Positions 8,411 to 17,931 are shown, counted from the first letter of the stretch. The stretch is 64,000 nucleotides of DNA from Pandoraea apista (GCF_001465595.2 NZ_CP013481.2:3038001-3102000); one strand, 5' to 3'. Program-made: numbers and translations. Notes: generated from the sequence alone by a model not told the origin.

Positions 8411-9217
8411 TCAGCGCGTGGCCACCACGAAAAGCCTCGGGAACGGCAGCAATACCGTACCGTCGGCCAGCGCCGGGTAAGCCTTCGCGATCTCGTCGGT
8501 ATAACGCGTCAAAAACGCCTCGCGCGATGCCTCGTCGAGCTTCGCGAGAAACGGCCGCAATGCGCTGCCTTTGAACCACTCCACGACTGCCGGTGCGCCG
8601 CCCGCGAGCGGATGATAGTAGGTGGTGCGCCAGATATCCACGCGCGAGCACTGCGCGCGCAGCAACGGGTAGTAGAACGTTGCCCCATGGCGCGCGGTGC
8701 GTTCCGTGCCCTTAAGCGTTGCCGCCCAACGCGGGTCGGCCGCCACTTCACGCATGAGTCGGTGCGCAGGCTCGTCGAGATTGTCCGGGGTCTGCACGGC
8801 CAGCGAGCCGCCAGGCGCAAGACAATCGATCAGCCGCGGATACAGGGTCTCGTGATCGGGCAACCATTGCAGCACGGCGTTGGCGAGTATCACGTCGAAC
8901 GGGCCGTCTTTCCAGTTGGCGATATCCGCAACGTCGAAGCGAAATTTCGGCAGGCGGGCGCGCGCGGCATCGACCATGTCCTGCGAGCTGTCCAGCCCGA
9001 GGACTTCCGCGTGCGGGTAACGCGCGGCGAGCACTTCTGTGGAATTGCCGGGACCGCAGCCGATATCGACTACGCGTGCGACGTTGCGATCGTCAAGCGT
9101 CGGAATCGCGGCAACGAGATCGCGCACGGGACGCGTGCGCTCATCTTCGAACTTCACATATTGCGCGGCTTGCCACGCAGGATTCACGGGGGCATTCGGC
9201 GAGGGGACTTGCGACAT
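8411..9217 (-). CDS. tam: Trans-aconitate 2-methyltransferase
   Basis: S-adenosylmethionine-dependent methyltransferase (268 residues; E. coli Tam is about 250) that methylates trans-aconitate, a by-product that inhibits aconitase. The start of the fold is WQAAQYVKFEDERTRPVRDL, a Tam hallmark. The SAM-binding motif VVDIGCGPGNSTEVLAARYP, LGLDSSQDMVDAARARLP and the WLPDHETLYPRL block follow. The C-terminus (LLPFPRLFVVATR) also matches. GGAG lies about 8 bases before the ATG. It is a single-gene unit between the AraC gene and the anti-sigma gene. Confidence 0.9.
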   Translation of the reverse strand: MSQVPSPNAPVNPAWQAAQYVKFEDERTRPVRDLVAAIPTLDDRNVARVVDIGCGPGNSTEVLAARYPHAEVLGLDSSQDMVDAARARLPKFRFDVADIANWKDGPFDVILANAVLQWLPDHETLYPRLIDCLAPGGSLAVQTPDNLDEPAHRLMREVAADPRWAATLKGTERTARHGATFYYPLLRAQCSRVDIWRTTYYHPLAGGAPAVVEWFKGSALRPFLAKLDEASREAFLTRYTDEIAKAYPALADGTVLLPFPRLFVVATR

Positions 9218-9256
9218 GACAGGCTCCGGCGAGGTGAAACAACAGCCGTCACGATA

Positions 9257-10165
9257 TCAGGTCGCGGCCTGCAATGCCTCAACGAACACGCGCAGGTGCG
9301 ATGCCTCGGCATCGGTAATCGCCCAGTACGTCATGCCACCCCGCCGCCAACGCGCTATGGCATACCCATCTGCGCCGGAGATCGTCGGCGCCGCCGCTCC
9401 CTTGTCGCGCGCAGGGAACGCATACAGATCGATCGGATGTTTGTCCGTTCGATAGACGAGCACGGCCACGGTGCGTCCGCCCACATAATCGAGCCGTCCG
9501 CCCTCTAGCGGGAAGCCCTTCGCGGAGAGATCCACGACAGGCGGCGCGTAATCGATGCGTCCGTTGAACCACGGCTTGACGGTGTGCTGATCGGTCGAGA
9601 CCACGTCGATAGGGTGTTGCGAGAGCAGCGCACGCACATGACTCGCCACGATCTCCTGGGGCTGCACGCCGGTCGTCGCCTGTATCTCCTGCGAGTCTTG
9701 CGGCGGCGCAGGCGGACGCGCTACCAGCAACGCCATCGCCACCGCCAGCCCGCCGAGCAACGCCCCGCCCGCTCCGCCGAACAGCCACGGCGCCAGGCTC
9801 TGTCCCCAGGGGGCTTCCGTGCGCTTTTCGGGTTTTTCGGGTCTGCCTGACCTCGCCGGTCTGACGTCGGTCAGGGTGTCCGGTTTCACGTCCTCCTTTG
9901 TGTCCTGCTCAGTACCGGTCACCGGCAACGCCGCCGGCGAAGTCTTCACGCCGGCCGCAGGGCTTGCGTGACGTTCGGCACGCGCCAGTTCATCGCGCAA
10001 ACGGTCTCGCAACGACTGCGGGGCATCGTTACGCAGCGAACCGTCGCGCAGCATCTTGCCCAGCGTTGTGACCTCGCCAGCGGGGGCGGCCAGCGTCGTG
10101 CCGCCCTTCCCCTCAGTCATCTCGGCCGCACGGGTCGTATCGTTGGGCTCATCGGGCTTATTCAT
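9257..10165 (-). CDS. Anti-sigma factor (membrane-anchored)
   Basis: 302 residues from the ATG at 10165, placed by GGAGGA five bases upstream. This start overlaps the end of the sigma-factor gene by 8 bp, so translation is coupled. A cytoplasmic N-terminal part with TTLGKMLRDGSLRNDAPQSL and RDRLRDELARAER is followed by a Pro/Glu-rich linker and one transmembrane helix (LFGGAGGALLGGLAVAMALL). An extracytoplasmic domain of about 170 residues follows, with PWFNGRIDYAPPVVDLSAKG and GYAIARWRRGGMTYWAITD, the pattern of anti-sigma factors of the ChrR/RseA functional type. It should hold the partner sigma factor at the membrane until a periplasmic signal arrives. Confidence 0.85.
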   Translation of the reverse strand: MNKPDEPNDTTRAAEMTEGKGGTTLAAPAGEVTTLGKMLRDGSLRNDAPQSLRDRLRDELARAERHASPAAGVKTSPAALPVTGTEQDTKEDVKPDTLTDVRPARSGRPEKPEKRTEAPWGQSLAPWLFGGAGGALLGGLAVAMALLVARPPAPPQDSQEIQATTGVQPQEIVASHVRALLSQHPIDVVSTDQHTVKPWFNGRIDYAPPVVDLSAKGFPLEGGRLDYVGGRTVAVLVYRTDKHPIDLYAFPARDKGAAAPTISGADGYAIARWRRGGMTYWAITDAEASHLRVFVEALQAAT

Positions 10166-10844
10166 CGCGTCCTCCCCGGGTGGTGCCGTCGAGCGGCAGG
10201 CGTGCGAGATGTGTGATTTGCGCCGACGGCGCATTCGGCACATTCGGCTCGTTCGATGTCACGGCGGCGGGCTTGTGCGCGGCGTCCTGCGCGGCACGTA
10301 CGGCAGCGGCCAGCATCTGTCTGCCACGCGCCAGACGCGACATGACAGTGCCCGCAGGCACTCCCACAATCGTCTCGATTTCCCGGTAGCTCATGTCCTC
10401 CATCTCACGTAACACCAGCACCTCGCGGAAGACCACCGGCAACGTGGCCAGCGCGTCGCGCACCAACGTACGCTCGTCGCGGCGGACTGCGAGCATCTCC
10501 GGGTCGCCGGGCCCCGTGTCATCCCATCCCGGCAGACTCGCATCGCCGTGCAGGCCGTGTGTCGCCTCGTCGAACGGTGTGCCGTCTGCCGCATCGGAGC
10601 GGCGGCGCCACTCCGTGAGCCAGGTATTTCGCACAATGGCCAGCAGCCAAGCCCGTGCGTTCTCGCCGCGAAAGCCGTCGAAGAAGCGCAACGCCCGCAG
10701 GTAGGCTTCCTGCACGATATCGTCGGCATCGCTCGCGCTGCCGGACAACCATCGCGCAAGGTTGTACGCCGCATCGAGGTGCGGTAACGCCAGAGCTTCG
10801 AACCGTCCCGGCGCTTGCGCGCCAGGCTTGTCAGCGTCGGTCAC
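10158..10844 (-). CDS. ECF sigma-70 family RNA polymerase sigma factor
   Basis: Extracytoplasmic-function sigma factor. Region 2 is FEALALPHLDAAYNLARWL followed by ASDADDIVQEAYLRALRFF. Region 4 is RDALATLPVVFREVLVLREM followed by DMSYREIETIVGVPAGTVMS. I prefer the GTG start at 10844 (228 residues) because GGGAGG sits five bases upstream; ATG codons at 10910 and 10922 would add residues unlike the family. The C-terminal 35 residues are low complexity. It lies directly downstream of the cupredoxin gene and overlaps the anti-sigma gene. Confidence 0.9.
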   Translation of the reverse strand: MTDADKPGAQAPGRFEALALPHLDAAYNLARWLSGSASDADDIVQEAYLRALRFFDGFRGENARAWLLAIVRNTWLTEWRRRSDAADGTPFDEATHGLHGDASLPGWDDTGPGDPEMLAVRRDERTLVRDALATLPVVFREVLVLREMEDMSYREIETIVGVPAGTVMSRLARGRQMLAAAVRAAQDAAHKPAAVTSNEPNVPNAPSAQITHLARLPLDGTTRGGRDE

Positions 10845-10948
10845 CGGGGCCTCCCGAAGACGGGCATCGCAGTGCCCGAGTAGATCGGTCTGACGTCGCA
10901 ATTGCGACATCCATGCGCTCATTGAATCACATCTGCCCTGAGTGACGG

Positions 10949-11335
10949 CTATTTCACGACGATCACGCCGGTCATGTGGGGATGAATCACGCAGTAGTAC
11001 GGATATGTTCCCGGTTTGTCGAAAGTAAACGAGAAGGTGCCATCGGTGTCGAGCGCCCCCGACGCAAACGCTCGCGGGTTGCCCGAACTGGTCACGGTAT
11101 GTGGTTCGTCGTCGTGGTTGGTCCACGTCACGCGCGTGCCTGCGCGCACAGTGAGCGTGGCAGGAGAGAACGTGAAATTGTCGATGTGAACGGCATTGGC
11201 AGCGTCGGCCGCATTCGCCAGCACAGGCAGCGTCAGCGCGAGGGTGAGGGTGAGCATGCCTGCGGTCACGACGGCCGCAGGCGTCAGCCCTATGCGCCGC
11301 AGTACGCTGCGCGCGCTCAGGAAGATCGGTTTCAT
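10949..11335 (-). CDS. Periplasmic cupredoxin (type 1 copper protein)
   Basis: 128 residues from the ATG at 11335, chosen because GGAGA lies just upstream and a signal peptide follows (PAAVVTAGMLTLTLALTLPV then LANAADA). The mature domain reads IDNFTFSPATLTVRAGTRVT, then NHDDEPHTV, then YCVIHPHMTGVIVV. The first His (EPHTV) with the C-x-x-H-x-x-M set (C, H, M of CVIHPHM) gives complete type 1 copper ligands of the plastocyanin/amicyanin type. It could carry electrons or bind copper in the periplasm. It sits between the metallophosphoesterase and the ECF sigma factor, 26 bp after the former. Confidence 0.9.
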   Translation of the reverse strand: MKPIFLSARSVLRRIGLTPAAVVTAGMLTLTLALTLPVLANAADAANAVHIDNFTFSPATLTVRAGTRVTWTNHDDEPHTVTSSGNPRAFASGALDTDGTFSFTFDKPGTYPYYCVIHPHMTGVIVVK

Positions 11336-11360
11336 GGAAGGTCTCCGGGCGCAGCGAATC

Positions 11361-12359
11361 TCAAGACGCCAATGTGGTGTCGCCGAGCAACGGCGCGCCG
11401 TCGAGCGTTGTGAAGTCGACGCGACGAATGCCAAGCGTTTGCCGCAGTTGCGAGGCGTCGACCTTCAGCGGCCCCGGGCCCGGGCCATCGCCCGGCGCGG
11501 GTTGCGGGAATGCGGTAGACATCGCGGTCTGCAAACGTACGTTGCCCTCCACCTTCTGCAATACCTGATGGATATGGCCGTTGAGCACCGTGACCGAACC
11601 GAACGGCCGCAGTAAGGCCAGCGCGCGCTCGCCGTCGTCGGTGCCCCAGCCCCATGCGGGATAGACCGACCACAACGGCATGTGCGTGAACACGACAAGC
11701 GGTGTGCTGTGGGAGCGCCCCTTGAGATCGGCGGCAAGCCACGCGAGTTGCGCATCACCGAGATACCCCATTCCGCCGGCCTTCAGATTGAGCACATTCA
11801 CGAGTGCAACGAAATGCACGCCCCGTTGATCGAAGCTGTACCAGCCAGAACCGTGGGTGTCCGGTGAAAAGCGCGTGAAGAATGCATGGCCGTCGTCGCC
11901 GATGACGTCGTGTTCGCCGGGCACGTAGCGAGTCTCCAGCCCCGCCCCGTTCACGATCTGCTGCGCGATGTCGAATTCCTCGGGGCGAGAGAGATGGCTG
12001 ACGTCCCCGGTATGGAGCATGAATGCCGGACGCTCGGCCGCCCCCCGAATCCGCTCGATGGCAGACTGAAGCGTGGCCGCAGGGTCGGGATTGGGCGCTT
12101 TATTGAAACCGATGTGGCTGTCGCTGATCTGCACGAATGTGAGTGCATGGCTGACCGGCATTTCCGCTGCGGCGGCAGCCCTCCCCAGCGATACGCCGCG
12201 CGGCACGCCGCCGTCGAGCGTCCACAAGATGCCGGCGCCCGCCCAAGCGAGACAGGCCATTGCCCTGCGCCGCGATATCGTTGGCGATACCTCACCGGCG
12301 GGCACCGGGCGGGCATCGTCAGACGTGACCTCCGGCTTGTCGTTCTCGTTGCGACTCAT
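11361..12359 (-). CDS. Tat-exported metallophosphoesterase
   Basis: 332 residues with a twin-arginine signal: TISRRRAMACLAWAGAGILW at about residues 27-46, so it is exported folded. The calcineurin-like phosphoesterase core shows all blocks for a two-metal centre: FVQISDSHIGF (D-x-H), LHTGDVSHL (GD), VPGEHDVIGD (GN/EHD), VVFTHMPLW and VLNGHIHQVLQ (GHxH). GEHD replaces the common GNHD. The substrate is unknown; phosphodiesters or phosphate esters are possible. It is the first gene of the unit with cupredoxin, sigma and anti-sigma factors; GGAGGTG lies before its ATG. Confidence 0.9.
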   Translation of the reverse strand: MSRNENDKPEVTSDDARPVPAGEVSPTISRRRAMACLAWAGAGILWTLDGGVPRGVSLGRAAAAAEMPVSHALTFVQISDSHIGFNKAPNPDPAATLQSAIERIRGAAERPAFMLHTGDVSHLSRPEEFDIAQQIVNGAGLETRYVPGEHDVIGDDGHAFFTRFSPDTHGSGWYSFDQRGVHFVALVNVLNLKAGGMGYLGDAQLAWLAADLKGRSHSTPLVVFTHMPLWSVYPAWGWGTDDGERALALLRPFGSVTVLNGHIHQVLQKVEGNVRLQTAMSTAFPQPAPGDGPGPGPLKVDASQLRQTLGIRRVDFTTLDGAPLLGDTTLAS

Positions 12360-12484
12360 GACACACCTCCGCCCGATAAATGCGCTACCCGGCCCGCCAC
12401 CATGACGGGTTTCGGGAGCGCCGTTATCCGTAATACCGGCAGGTGTGTCTTTTTATTCCCGGCAGGCGGGTATCGATGTCGGCG

Positions 12485-13417
12485 TCAGAGCGGCGAATAC
12501 TGCCAGCGCTCGGTTGCCCCTGCCCGCCCCGGCGCATGGCACGACAACGGGTCTTCCAGCAAGCCCTGGCAGGCGTGGCCGACGGCAGCATTCGCCTCGC
12601 TCGCAAGCGCCGAGCGGCGAAGCAACGGGCGCGGGTCGACAGGCACGCCCCCTCTGCGAAGTTCGAAATGCAAATGCGCGCCTGTCACCATTCCGGTCTT
12701 GCCCACCGCGCCGATCACGTCGCCTGCCCTGACCGTCTGGCCGACGCGCAGTCCGCGAGCGGCGGCCGACAAATGCGCGTAGATCGTTTCGTTGTCGTAG
12801 CGGTGCTCGATCACCACGTAGCGACCGAACCCCCGACGCTCGTAGCCGATGGTCTTCACCACGCCCTGCGCCACCACGCGCACTGGCGCGCCGTGCGGGG
12901 CAACGAGATCGATCCCCGTGTGCGAGTGTTTTACCCGCCGCACGGGGTGGTATCGCGTGCCGTAATCGGACGAGATGCGCGAATACGTCACCGGCATCGC
13001 GAGCAATCTCGGTGCACGCGGGGTCAGCGTCGATGTCGTGGAAAGCGGATTCGATCGCGCCGTGAGCGCCACGGTGCGACAGCGCACGGCATTGGCGGTG
13101 ACCGGCATTGGGTAGAACGACGTTGCCTTGCCGCAGACCGAATAGCGCGGCGTGGTACCGCCGCCCGATAGACTGGCGCTCGGAATGGAAGGTACGGCAT
13201 GTAAGAGCGCAAATGACGGCGTCAGGCGCGGGTGCAGACGCAGTGGGTCACTCGCGTCGCCCGCGCTGGCCATCGCGGGCAGCGACAGGGCTATGCACAG
13301 CCAGACACATGCGGCACGCCAGCGAGAGCGATGGCCCTCGCCCCGCCCCAGCAGGCCTCGCGCACCGTCGTCCAGCGCGGCGCACGTACGCTTGAAGGAA
13401 GGAGAAGAGAATGACAT
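12485..13417 (-). CDS. M23-family metallopeptidase (peptidoglycan endopeptidase type)
   Basis: 310 residues. The N-terminal 50 residues hold a basic start and a hydrophobic signal (WLCIALSLPAMASAGD). A linker of about 100 residues follows, then the LytM/M23 domain: RISSDYGTRYHPVRRVKHSH then TGIDLVAPHGAPV (the H-x3-D zinc motif), GRYVVIEHRYDNETIYAHLS and GAHLHFELRRGGVPVDPRP (the HxH motif). All zinc ligands are present, so it is probably active on peptidoglycan cross-links in the periplasm. The last 45 residues are unlike the family. It is 125 bp from the metallophosphoesterase gene and seems to be transcribed alone. Confidence 0.9.
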   Translation of the reverse strand: MSFSSPSFKRTCAALDDGARGLLGRGEGHRSRWRAACVWLCIALSLPAMASAGDASDPLRLHPRLTPSFALLHAVPSIPSASLSGGGTTPRYSVCGKATSFYPMPVTANAVRCRTVALTARSNPLSTTSTLTPRAPRLLAMPVTYSRISSDYGTRYHPVRRVKHSHTGIDLVAPHGAPVRVVAQGVVKTIGYERRGFGRYVVIEHRYDNETIYAHLSAAARGLRVGQTVRAGDVIGAVGKTGMVTGAHLHFELRRGGVPVDPRPLLRRSALASEANAAVGHACQGLLEDPLSCHAPGRAGATERWQYSPL

Positions 13418-13665
13418 CGCTCGAAGAAATGATTTCGGAAACGACGCAGTCTACGGGGCTAACGAGCGGAAATTAACGGGAAATCACTCAATGTTGGGCG
13501 CCGCAGCGGCCTAAACACCACCATTTGGGAACGTGCCTAGCGCAGTCGCTGCCCCCTGCCGATGCGAGCGCCCTGAATCGGCATCGCGTCCGCCAGGCAT
13601 GTGCGCCCGACGGCGGGCCTGGCGGCGTCAACGTAGTCCATCGGCAGTGTCATTCGGACGCAGGA

Positions 13666-14817
13666 CTACACGGCACCGGCCGTCGCCGGCATGGCCTGAC
13701 GGCGCAGCAGACATCGGGCCGCCGGGCCACTGACATAGCGGTGCAATACGCCGCCGAGAATCGTGCACACCACCAGCACCGGCAGGTAGACGAGGAATGT
13801 CCAGCGCATGTCGCCGCCCATCATCGCGAGATAGGCAGGCGTCACGGCCAGCACGACAAACATGTGGCTCAGATAAATCTCGTAGCTCCAGCGCCCCATT
13901 TGGGTGAGCCAGCCGAGGCCGCGCGGCACCGCACGCGTCGATCCATGGGCGGCAACGAGCCAGAGTGCGGCGCTTGCGCAGAGCCACAACATGACAAAGT
14001 CATGCAGCGCTGCCCACAGCACATCTCCGAAAAAGACCACTGCGATCAAACCGGCAACGCCCACCGCGCCGGCAACCCGCGCGGTGCTGCGCGGCAGCGT
14101 GACCCGCTGCATCGCCAATGCCGTGAGGACTCCCCATGCGATCGCCGCCATGCCGGGCAAGTAAGCCTTCTCTTGCCAGATTTCGTTTCCTTGCAGCGCG
14201 GCGCGCGTCCACGGCAACGACACGGCCAGTGCCACGAGTGCCAGCACACGCCACGGGCCTCGCAGCACCAGACAGACAAGCGGAAAAGCCAGATAGAAAC
14301 ACGCTTCAATGGACAGCGACCAGAGCACGTCCCACGCACCGGGCAGCCAGTTCGTGCGGCCCTCATACCAGTTCAGCGTCATGGTGAGCGCCGCGCTCAG
14401 CGCACCGGCGAGCGATTGCCCCGGCTTATTGACGATGAAGCCCGGCACCGCCATCCAATGCATGACGGCGAGCACCGCCAGCAGCAATAGCAAGAGCGGA
14501 AAGATGCGCACGGCCCGTAAGGCGTAGAAGTTGCGCCAGTGCAGCGCGTCGAGCGAACCGTAACGCGCGAGAGAACGGCGTGTGATCACGAAACCGGAAA
14601 TGACGAAGAACACGAACACGGCTTCGTAACCGTTGAAGCTCAAGCCGTTGATGACGCGCTTCGGCAGCACCTCCCCAAGCAGGCTCGGGCCGAGCGGCAG
14701 GCGAAATCTGAGCGCCAGGTGATGCACGACCACGAAAAGTATGGACAAGCCGCGCAACAGATCGATAGCGTCGTTGCGCGTGCGGGGCGGCGTCTCAAGC
14801 GCCGGGTGAAAAGCCAT
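13666..14817 (-). CDS. Acyltransferase family 3 (OafA-like) membrane protein
   Basis: 383 residues with about ten transmembrane helices, matching the acyltransferase_3 family (PF01757) that O-acylates sugars of polysaccharides, lipopolysaccharide or small molecules. The conserved N-terminal block is RNDAIDLLRGLSILFVVVHH with the catalytic His in helix 1, followed by FFVISGFVITRRSLARYG. Start ATG 14817 has AGGAG seven bases upstream; an ATG at 14889 would add 24 basic residues and is unlikely. It is divergent from a PAP2 gene, 285 bp away. The acceptor is unknown. Confidence 0.9.
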   Translation of the reverse strand: MAFHPALETPPRTRNDAIDLLRGLSILFVVVHHLALRFRLPLGPSLLGEVLPKRVINGLSFNGYEAVFVFFVISGFVITRRSLARYGSLDALHWRNFYALRAVRIFPLLLLLLAVLAVMHWMAVPGFIVNKPGQSLAGALSAALTMTLNWYEGRTNWLPGAWDVLWSLSIEACFYLAFPLVCLVLRGPWRVLALVALAVSLPWTRAALQGNEIWQEKAYLPGMAAIAWGVLTALAMQRVTLPRSTARVAGAVGVAGLIAVVFFGDVLWAALHDFVMLWLCASAALWLVAAHGSTRAVPRGLGWLTQMGRWSYEIYLSHMFVVLAVTPAYLAMMGGDMRWTFLVYLPVLVVCTILGGVLHRYVSGPAARCLLRRQAMPATAGAV

Positions 14818-15102
14818 GAAATCTCCTCGGACGATGTGTCGGGGCGCCACATCCGCGGCCATCCTACTACGCCGTCGGTACACGAACACCCGTCGAATTC
14901 AACAGGGGCTGCCGCCTGTGCAATGCCCCCGTAATACGCATTTTTCCGAACGGCAAAAACGCATCGAACGATCCGCAGAAAGCGGTGTCTGACGGGATCA
15001 GCCCGCGCTGCCTTGAGTCGGAATTTGGTTCCGGTGCGGTGGCGCGCGTAAGATAGCGTATTCGCCCGAGGCGCCCTGCCATCGGGCCGTCTCTCGGTTG
15101 TC

Positions 15103-15783
15103 ATGTCTAGTTCCTGGATCACTATTACCAATTTCGGCAGCGCCGCCGTGACGGTACCCGCAGCTGCCGCCCTGACTCTTTGGTTGCTCTCCGCCCGTGC
15201 GTGGCGCGTGGCGTTTGCCTGGGTGGCGCTGTTCGGGGCGGGCGCGCTTGTGGTTGCGGCCTCCAAGGTCATGTTCCTCGGCTGGGGGCTCGGTGTCCGC
15301 GAACTCGACTTCACCGGGGTGAGCGGCCATACGATGCTTGCGGCAACCGTCTATCCGGTGATTGCCTGGCTGCTCCTGCGTCGTCTCGCGTGGCCCTGGC
15401 GGGTGCTAGGCATGGCCGCAGCGGTCGCGGGCAGTGTGGCCGTCGGCGCCTCTCGGGTCGCACTCTCGGCGCACTCGATTTCGGAGTCGGTAGCTGGTTG
15501 TGCCGTGGGTTTTGCCGTATGCGCCGCGTTTGCGTGGTTCACGCGCCACGACGAAGCACCGAATCTCAAAACCCTGCCCATGGCCGCGAGTCTGTTCGTC
15601 CTCGTGATGTGGCTGCACGGAGAGCAAGTGCCAACGCAACGCTGGATCACCCATATTGCGCTGACCCTTTCCGGGCGCGAACAGCCATTCCGGCGGATCA
15701 GTTGGCTCGCACGCAAACCCTCGCCACCGCCTGCTGTGCCTGCGCTTCCGCCCGCAACGGCGATCCCCTCGCCCGCCCGGTGA
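15103..15783 (+). CDS. PAP2-superfamily membrane phosphatase
   Basis: 226 residues with about six transmembrane helices. The second and third PAP2 motifs are clear: GVSGHTMLAATVYPVIAWLL and SRVALSAHSISESVAG. The catalytic His residues are present, while the last Asp of the motif is replaced by Glu. The first motif (KxxxxxxRP) is not recognisable; only KVMFLGWGL is near the right place. Relatives dephosphorylate lipid phosphates or undecaprenyl pyrophosphate. The C-terminal 60 residues after the helices are Pro/Ala-rich. Activity is likely but not assured because of the motif 1 change. Confidence 0.85.
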   Translation: MSSSWITITNFGSAAVTVPAAAALTLWLLSARAWRVAFAWVALFGAGALVVAASKVMFLGWGLGVRELDFTGVSGHTMLAATVYPVIAWLLLRRLAWPWRVLGMAAAVAGSVAVGASRVALSAHSISESVAGCAVGFAVCAAFAWFTRHDEAPNLKTLPMAASLFVLVMWLHGEQVPTQRWITHIALTLSGREQPFRRISWLARKPSPPPAVPALPPATAIPSPAR

Positions 15784-15993
15784 GCCGTCTTCATGTGCGA
15801 TGACGACACCCGCACGCAACTTGTCGCAGATCACGGAACTCATACGTGCTGTGCGTTATATTCTTCGAAACGCCAGATAGCGCTTTGACGTGACGGCACG
15901 GTGCACGCCGCGCATTGCCGTCCTCCCGATCTGCTTTCTTGCCGCACACAGCGCCCGTTCCGATGCCTGCGGCAAGCCCGAACGGAGCCCGCC

Positions 15994-17931
15994 ATGCCTG
16001 CTCGCAGCGCCAAGACGTCCCCGTCGAAGTCCGAATCGTCGCTGAGCGCCTCCCGTGCGCGAGGTGCGCCCAAGACGACCCGCTCGCCAACGCGTCGCGC
16101 CACGCCGCACGGTCCGGCACCGGCCGACGCCGCAAATACTGTGGCCCCGCCGCAGTCCCTTGCTCCGCCGCCGGAGGCCGCTCCCCAACCACCTGCGACG
16201 TCGTTTACCGATCACCTCGATCGGGCCGCGATGGCGACGACCGCCCGCTTCACCGGCAATGTCTCGCCTGCGGCTGTCGCGCTGGCCTGGGCGGACTGGG
16301 CCATGCACGCCGCTACGGCACCCGGCCATCAACTCAATGTTTTCAAAGCGTTTGCCGCCATCGAAAAACCCACTGCGGGGCAAGCGGCACAACCGGCACA
16401 AGCGGCACAAGCGGCGAAAGCCAGCGGACCACCTGACACGGACCGGCGTTTTCGCGATCCCCTGTGGGACAACCCGCCGTTTTCGTGGTGGCGCGATCGT
16501 TTTCTGCGCACCCAGCACTTCGTCGACGAGATGACCGGAGAAATTCCCGGCGTCGAACCACATCACCGCGACGTGGTGCGCTTCATGACAAGACAATGGC
16601 TCGACGTCTTTTCACCGAGCAACCTCTGGTGCCTGAACCCCGAAGTGCTCTCCGCCATACGCGAGACCCAGGGCCAAAGCCTTGTGCGTGGCGCCCAGCG
16701 TTGGGGGTCCGATCTGCGCGATATTGCGGCGGGCCATGCGCCGGGGGCTGGACCGGAGGCGTGTCAGGCGTTTCGCGTTGGTCACGAGATCGCTGCGACG
16801 CCCGGCAAGGTCGTCTATCGCAACGCGTATTTCGAATTGCTTCAATACGCGCCGGCACAGGCTCAGACGTGGCGCGAACCGGTATTGATCGTGCCGTCTT
16901 GGCTGCTGAAGTACTACATTCTCGATCTGCAAGCCCAGCATTCCCTCGTGCGCTATCTGGTGGCGCAGGGTCATAGCGTTTTTATGATCTCGTGGCACAA
17001 CCCCGGCCCGGAGGCGCGTGATCGGGGACTGGAAGATTATCTCGACGAAGGATTGCTCACGGCGCTGCGCGAGGTGGGCCGCTTGACCGATAACGCACCG
17101 GTGCACGCCTGCGGCTATTGCCTCGGGGGCACGCTGCTTGCGATTGCGGCAGCCACATTGGCGCGTGAGAAGGGAAAGAACAACGGGCACCCTGCGCTCG
17201 CCAGCATCACCTTGCTCGCCGCCCAGACCGACTTCAGTGAACCGGGCGAGTTGGGGCTGTTCATCGACGCGAGTCAGGTGGCCTATCTCGAAGCGATGAT
17301 GTGGCGGCAGGGATACATCGGCGGGGAACAACTCGCCGGCACCTTCCAACTGCTCAATTCGCGCGACCTGATCTGGTCGCGGCTCATGCACGACTATCTG
17401 CTTGGCAAACCGGCGCAGACGACAGACTTCACGGTGTGGAATGCCGACACCACGCGCATTCCTGCACGGTTACATAGTCAATGTCTGCGTGAGTTGTATC
17501 TGAACAATGCGCTGGCGACTGGCGCGCTGAAGGTCGGCGGACAGCCGGTGGCGCTTTCGGATATTCGGGTGCCCATGTTCGTCGTGGCGACCGAGCGCGA
17601 CCACATTTCACCGTGGCGGTCCGTCTACAAGATGCATCTGCTGTACCACGGCGATCTCACGTTTGCTCTCGTCTCAGGCGGGCATAACGTGGGGGTGGTT
17701 TGCGAACCGGGACATGCCCGCAGTCATCATCGCGTGGCCACGCGCGCAGCCGGTTCGGCGTATCCCTCCCCCGAGGAATGGTTTGCAACGACACCCGCCA
17801 TGCCAAGCTCGTGGTGGCCCGCATGGCAGGCATGGCTGCTGGCGCAGGGCGGCGGCAAAGCCATTGCCGCCGCCTGGCCACCGGCACAAGCGCTGGAAGA
17901 CGCGCCCGGGACTTACGTGCTCGAGCGATGA
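15994..17931 (+). CDS. phaC: Poly(3-hydroxyalkanoate) polymerase
   Basis: Polymerises 3-hydroxyacyl-CoA into storage polyester at the granule surface. 645 residues from ATG 15994, which has GGAG seven bases upstream. The first 75 residues are Pro/Ala/Ser-rich and variable. The PhaC N-terminal domain follows with RRFRDPLWDNPPFSWWRDRF. The alpha/beta-hydrolase core carries VHACGYCLGGTLLAIAAATL with the lipase-like box GYCLGG (nucleophile Cys at about 377), the Asp in ATERDHISPW (about 536) and the His in SGGHNVGV (about 564). A 9-bp in-frame repeat at 16384-16419 encodes an Ala-Gln tract. It converges on the phasin gene with a 19-bp overlap, and phaB lies beyond. No phaA is visible in the window. 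Confidence 0.93.
   Translation: MPARSAKTSPSKSESSLSASRARGAPKTTRSPTRRATPHGPAPADAANTVAPPQSLAPPPEAAPQPPATSFTDHLDRAAMATTARFTGNVSPAAVALAWADWAMHAATAPGHQLNVFKAFAAIEKPTAGQAAQPAQAAQAAKASGPPDTDRRFRDPLWDNPPFSWWRDRFLRTQHFVDEMTGEIPGVEPHHRDVVRFMTRQWLDVFSPSNLWCLNPEVLSAIRETQGQSLVRGAQRWGSDLRDIAAGHAPGAGPEACQAFRVGHEIAATPGKVVYRNAYFELLQYAPAQAQTWREPVLIVPSWLLKYYILDLQAQHSLVRYLVAQGHSVFMISWHNPGPEARDRGLEDYLDEGLLTALREVGRLTDNAPVHACGYCLGGTLLAIAAATLAREKGKNNGHPALASITLLAAQTDFSEPGELGLFIDASQVAYLEAMMWRQGYIGGEQLAGTFQLLNSRDLIWSRLMHDYLLGKPAQTTDFTVWNADTTRIPARLHSQCLRELYLNNALATGALKVGGQPVALSDIRVPMFVVATERDHISPWRSVYKMHLLYHGDLTFALVSGGHNVGVVCEPGHARSHHRVATRAAGSAYPSPEEWFATTPAMPSSWWPAWQAWLLAQGGGKAIAAAWPPAQALEDAPGTYVLER

Noticed and set aside
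8063..9508. 481-codon plus-strand open frame opposite AraC, tam and the anti-sigma gene
   Set aside because: Spans three genes with clear motifs on the other strand; composition is Arg/His-rich.
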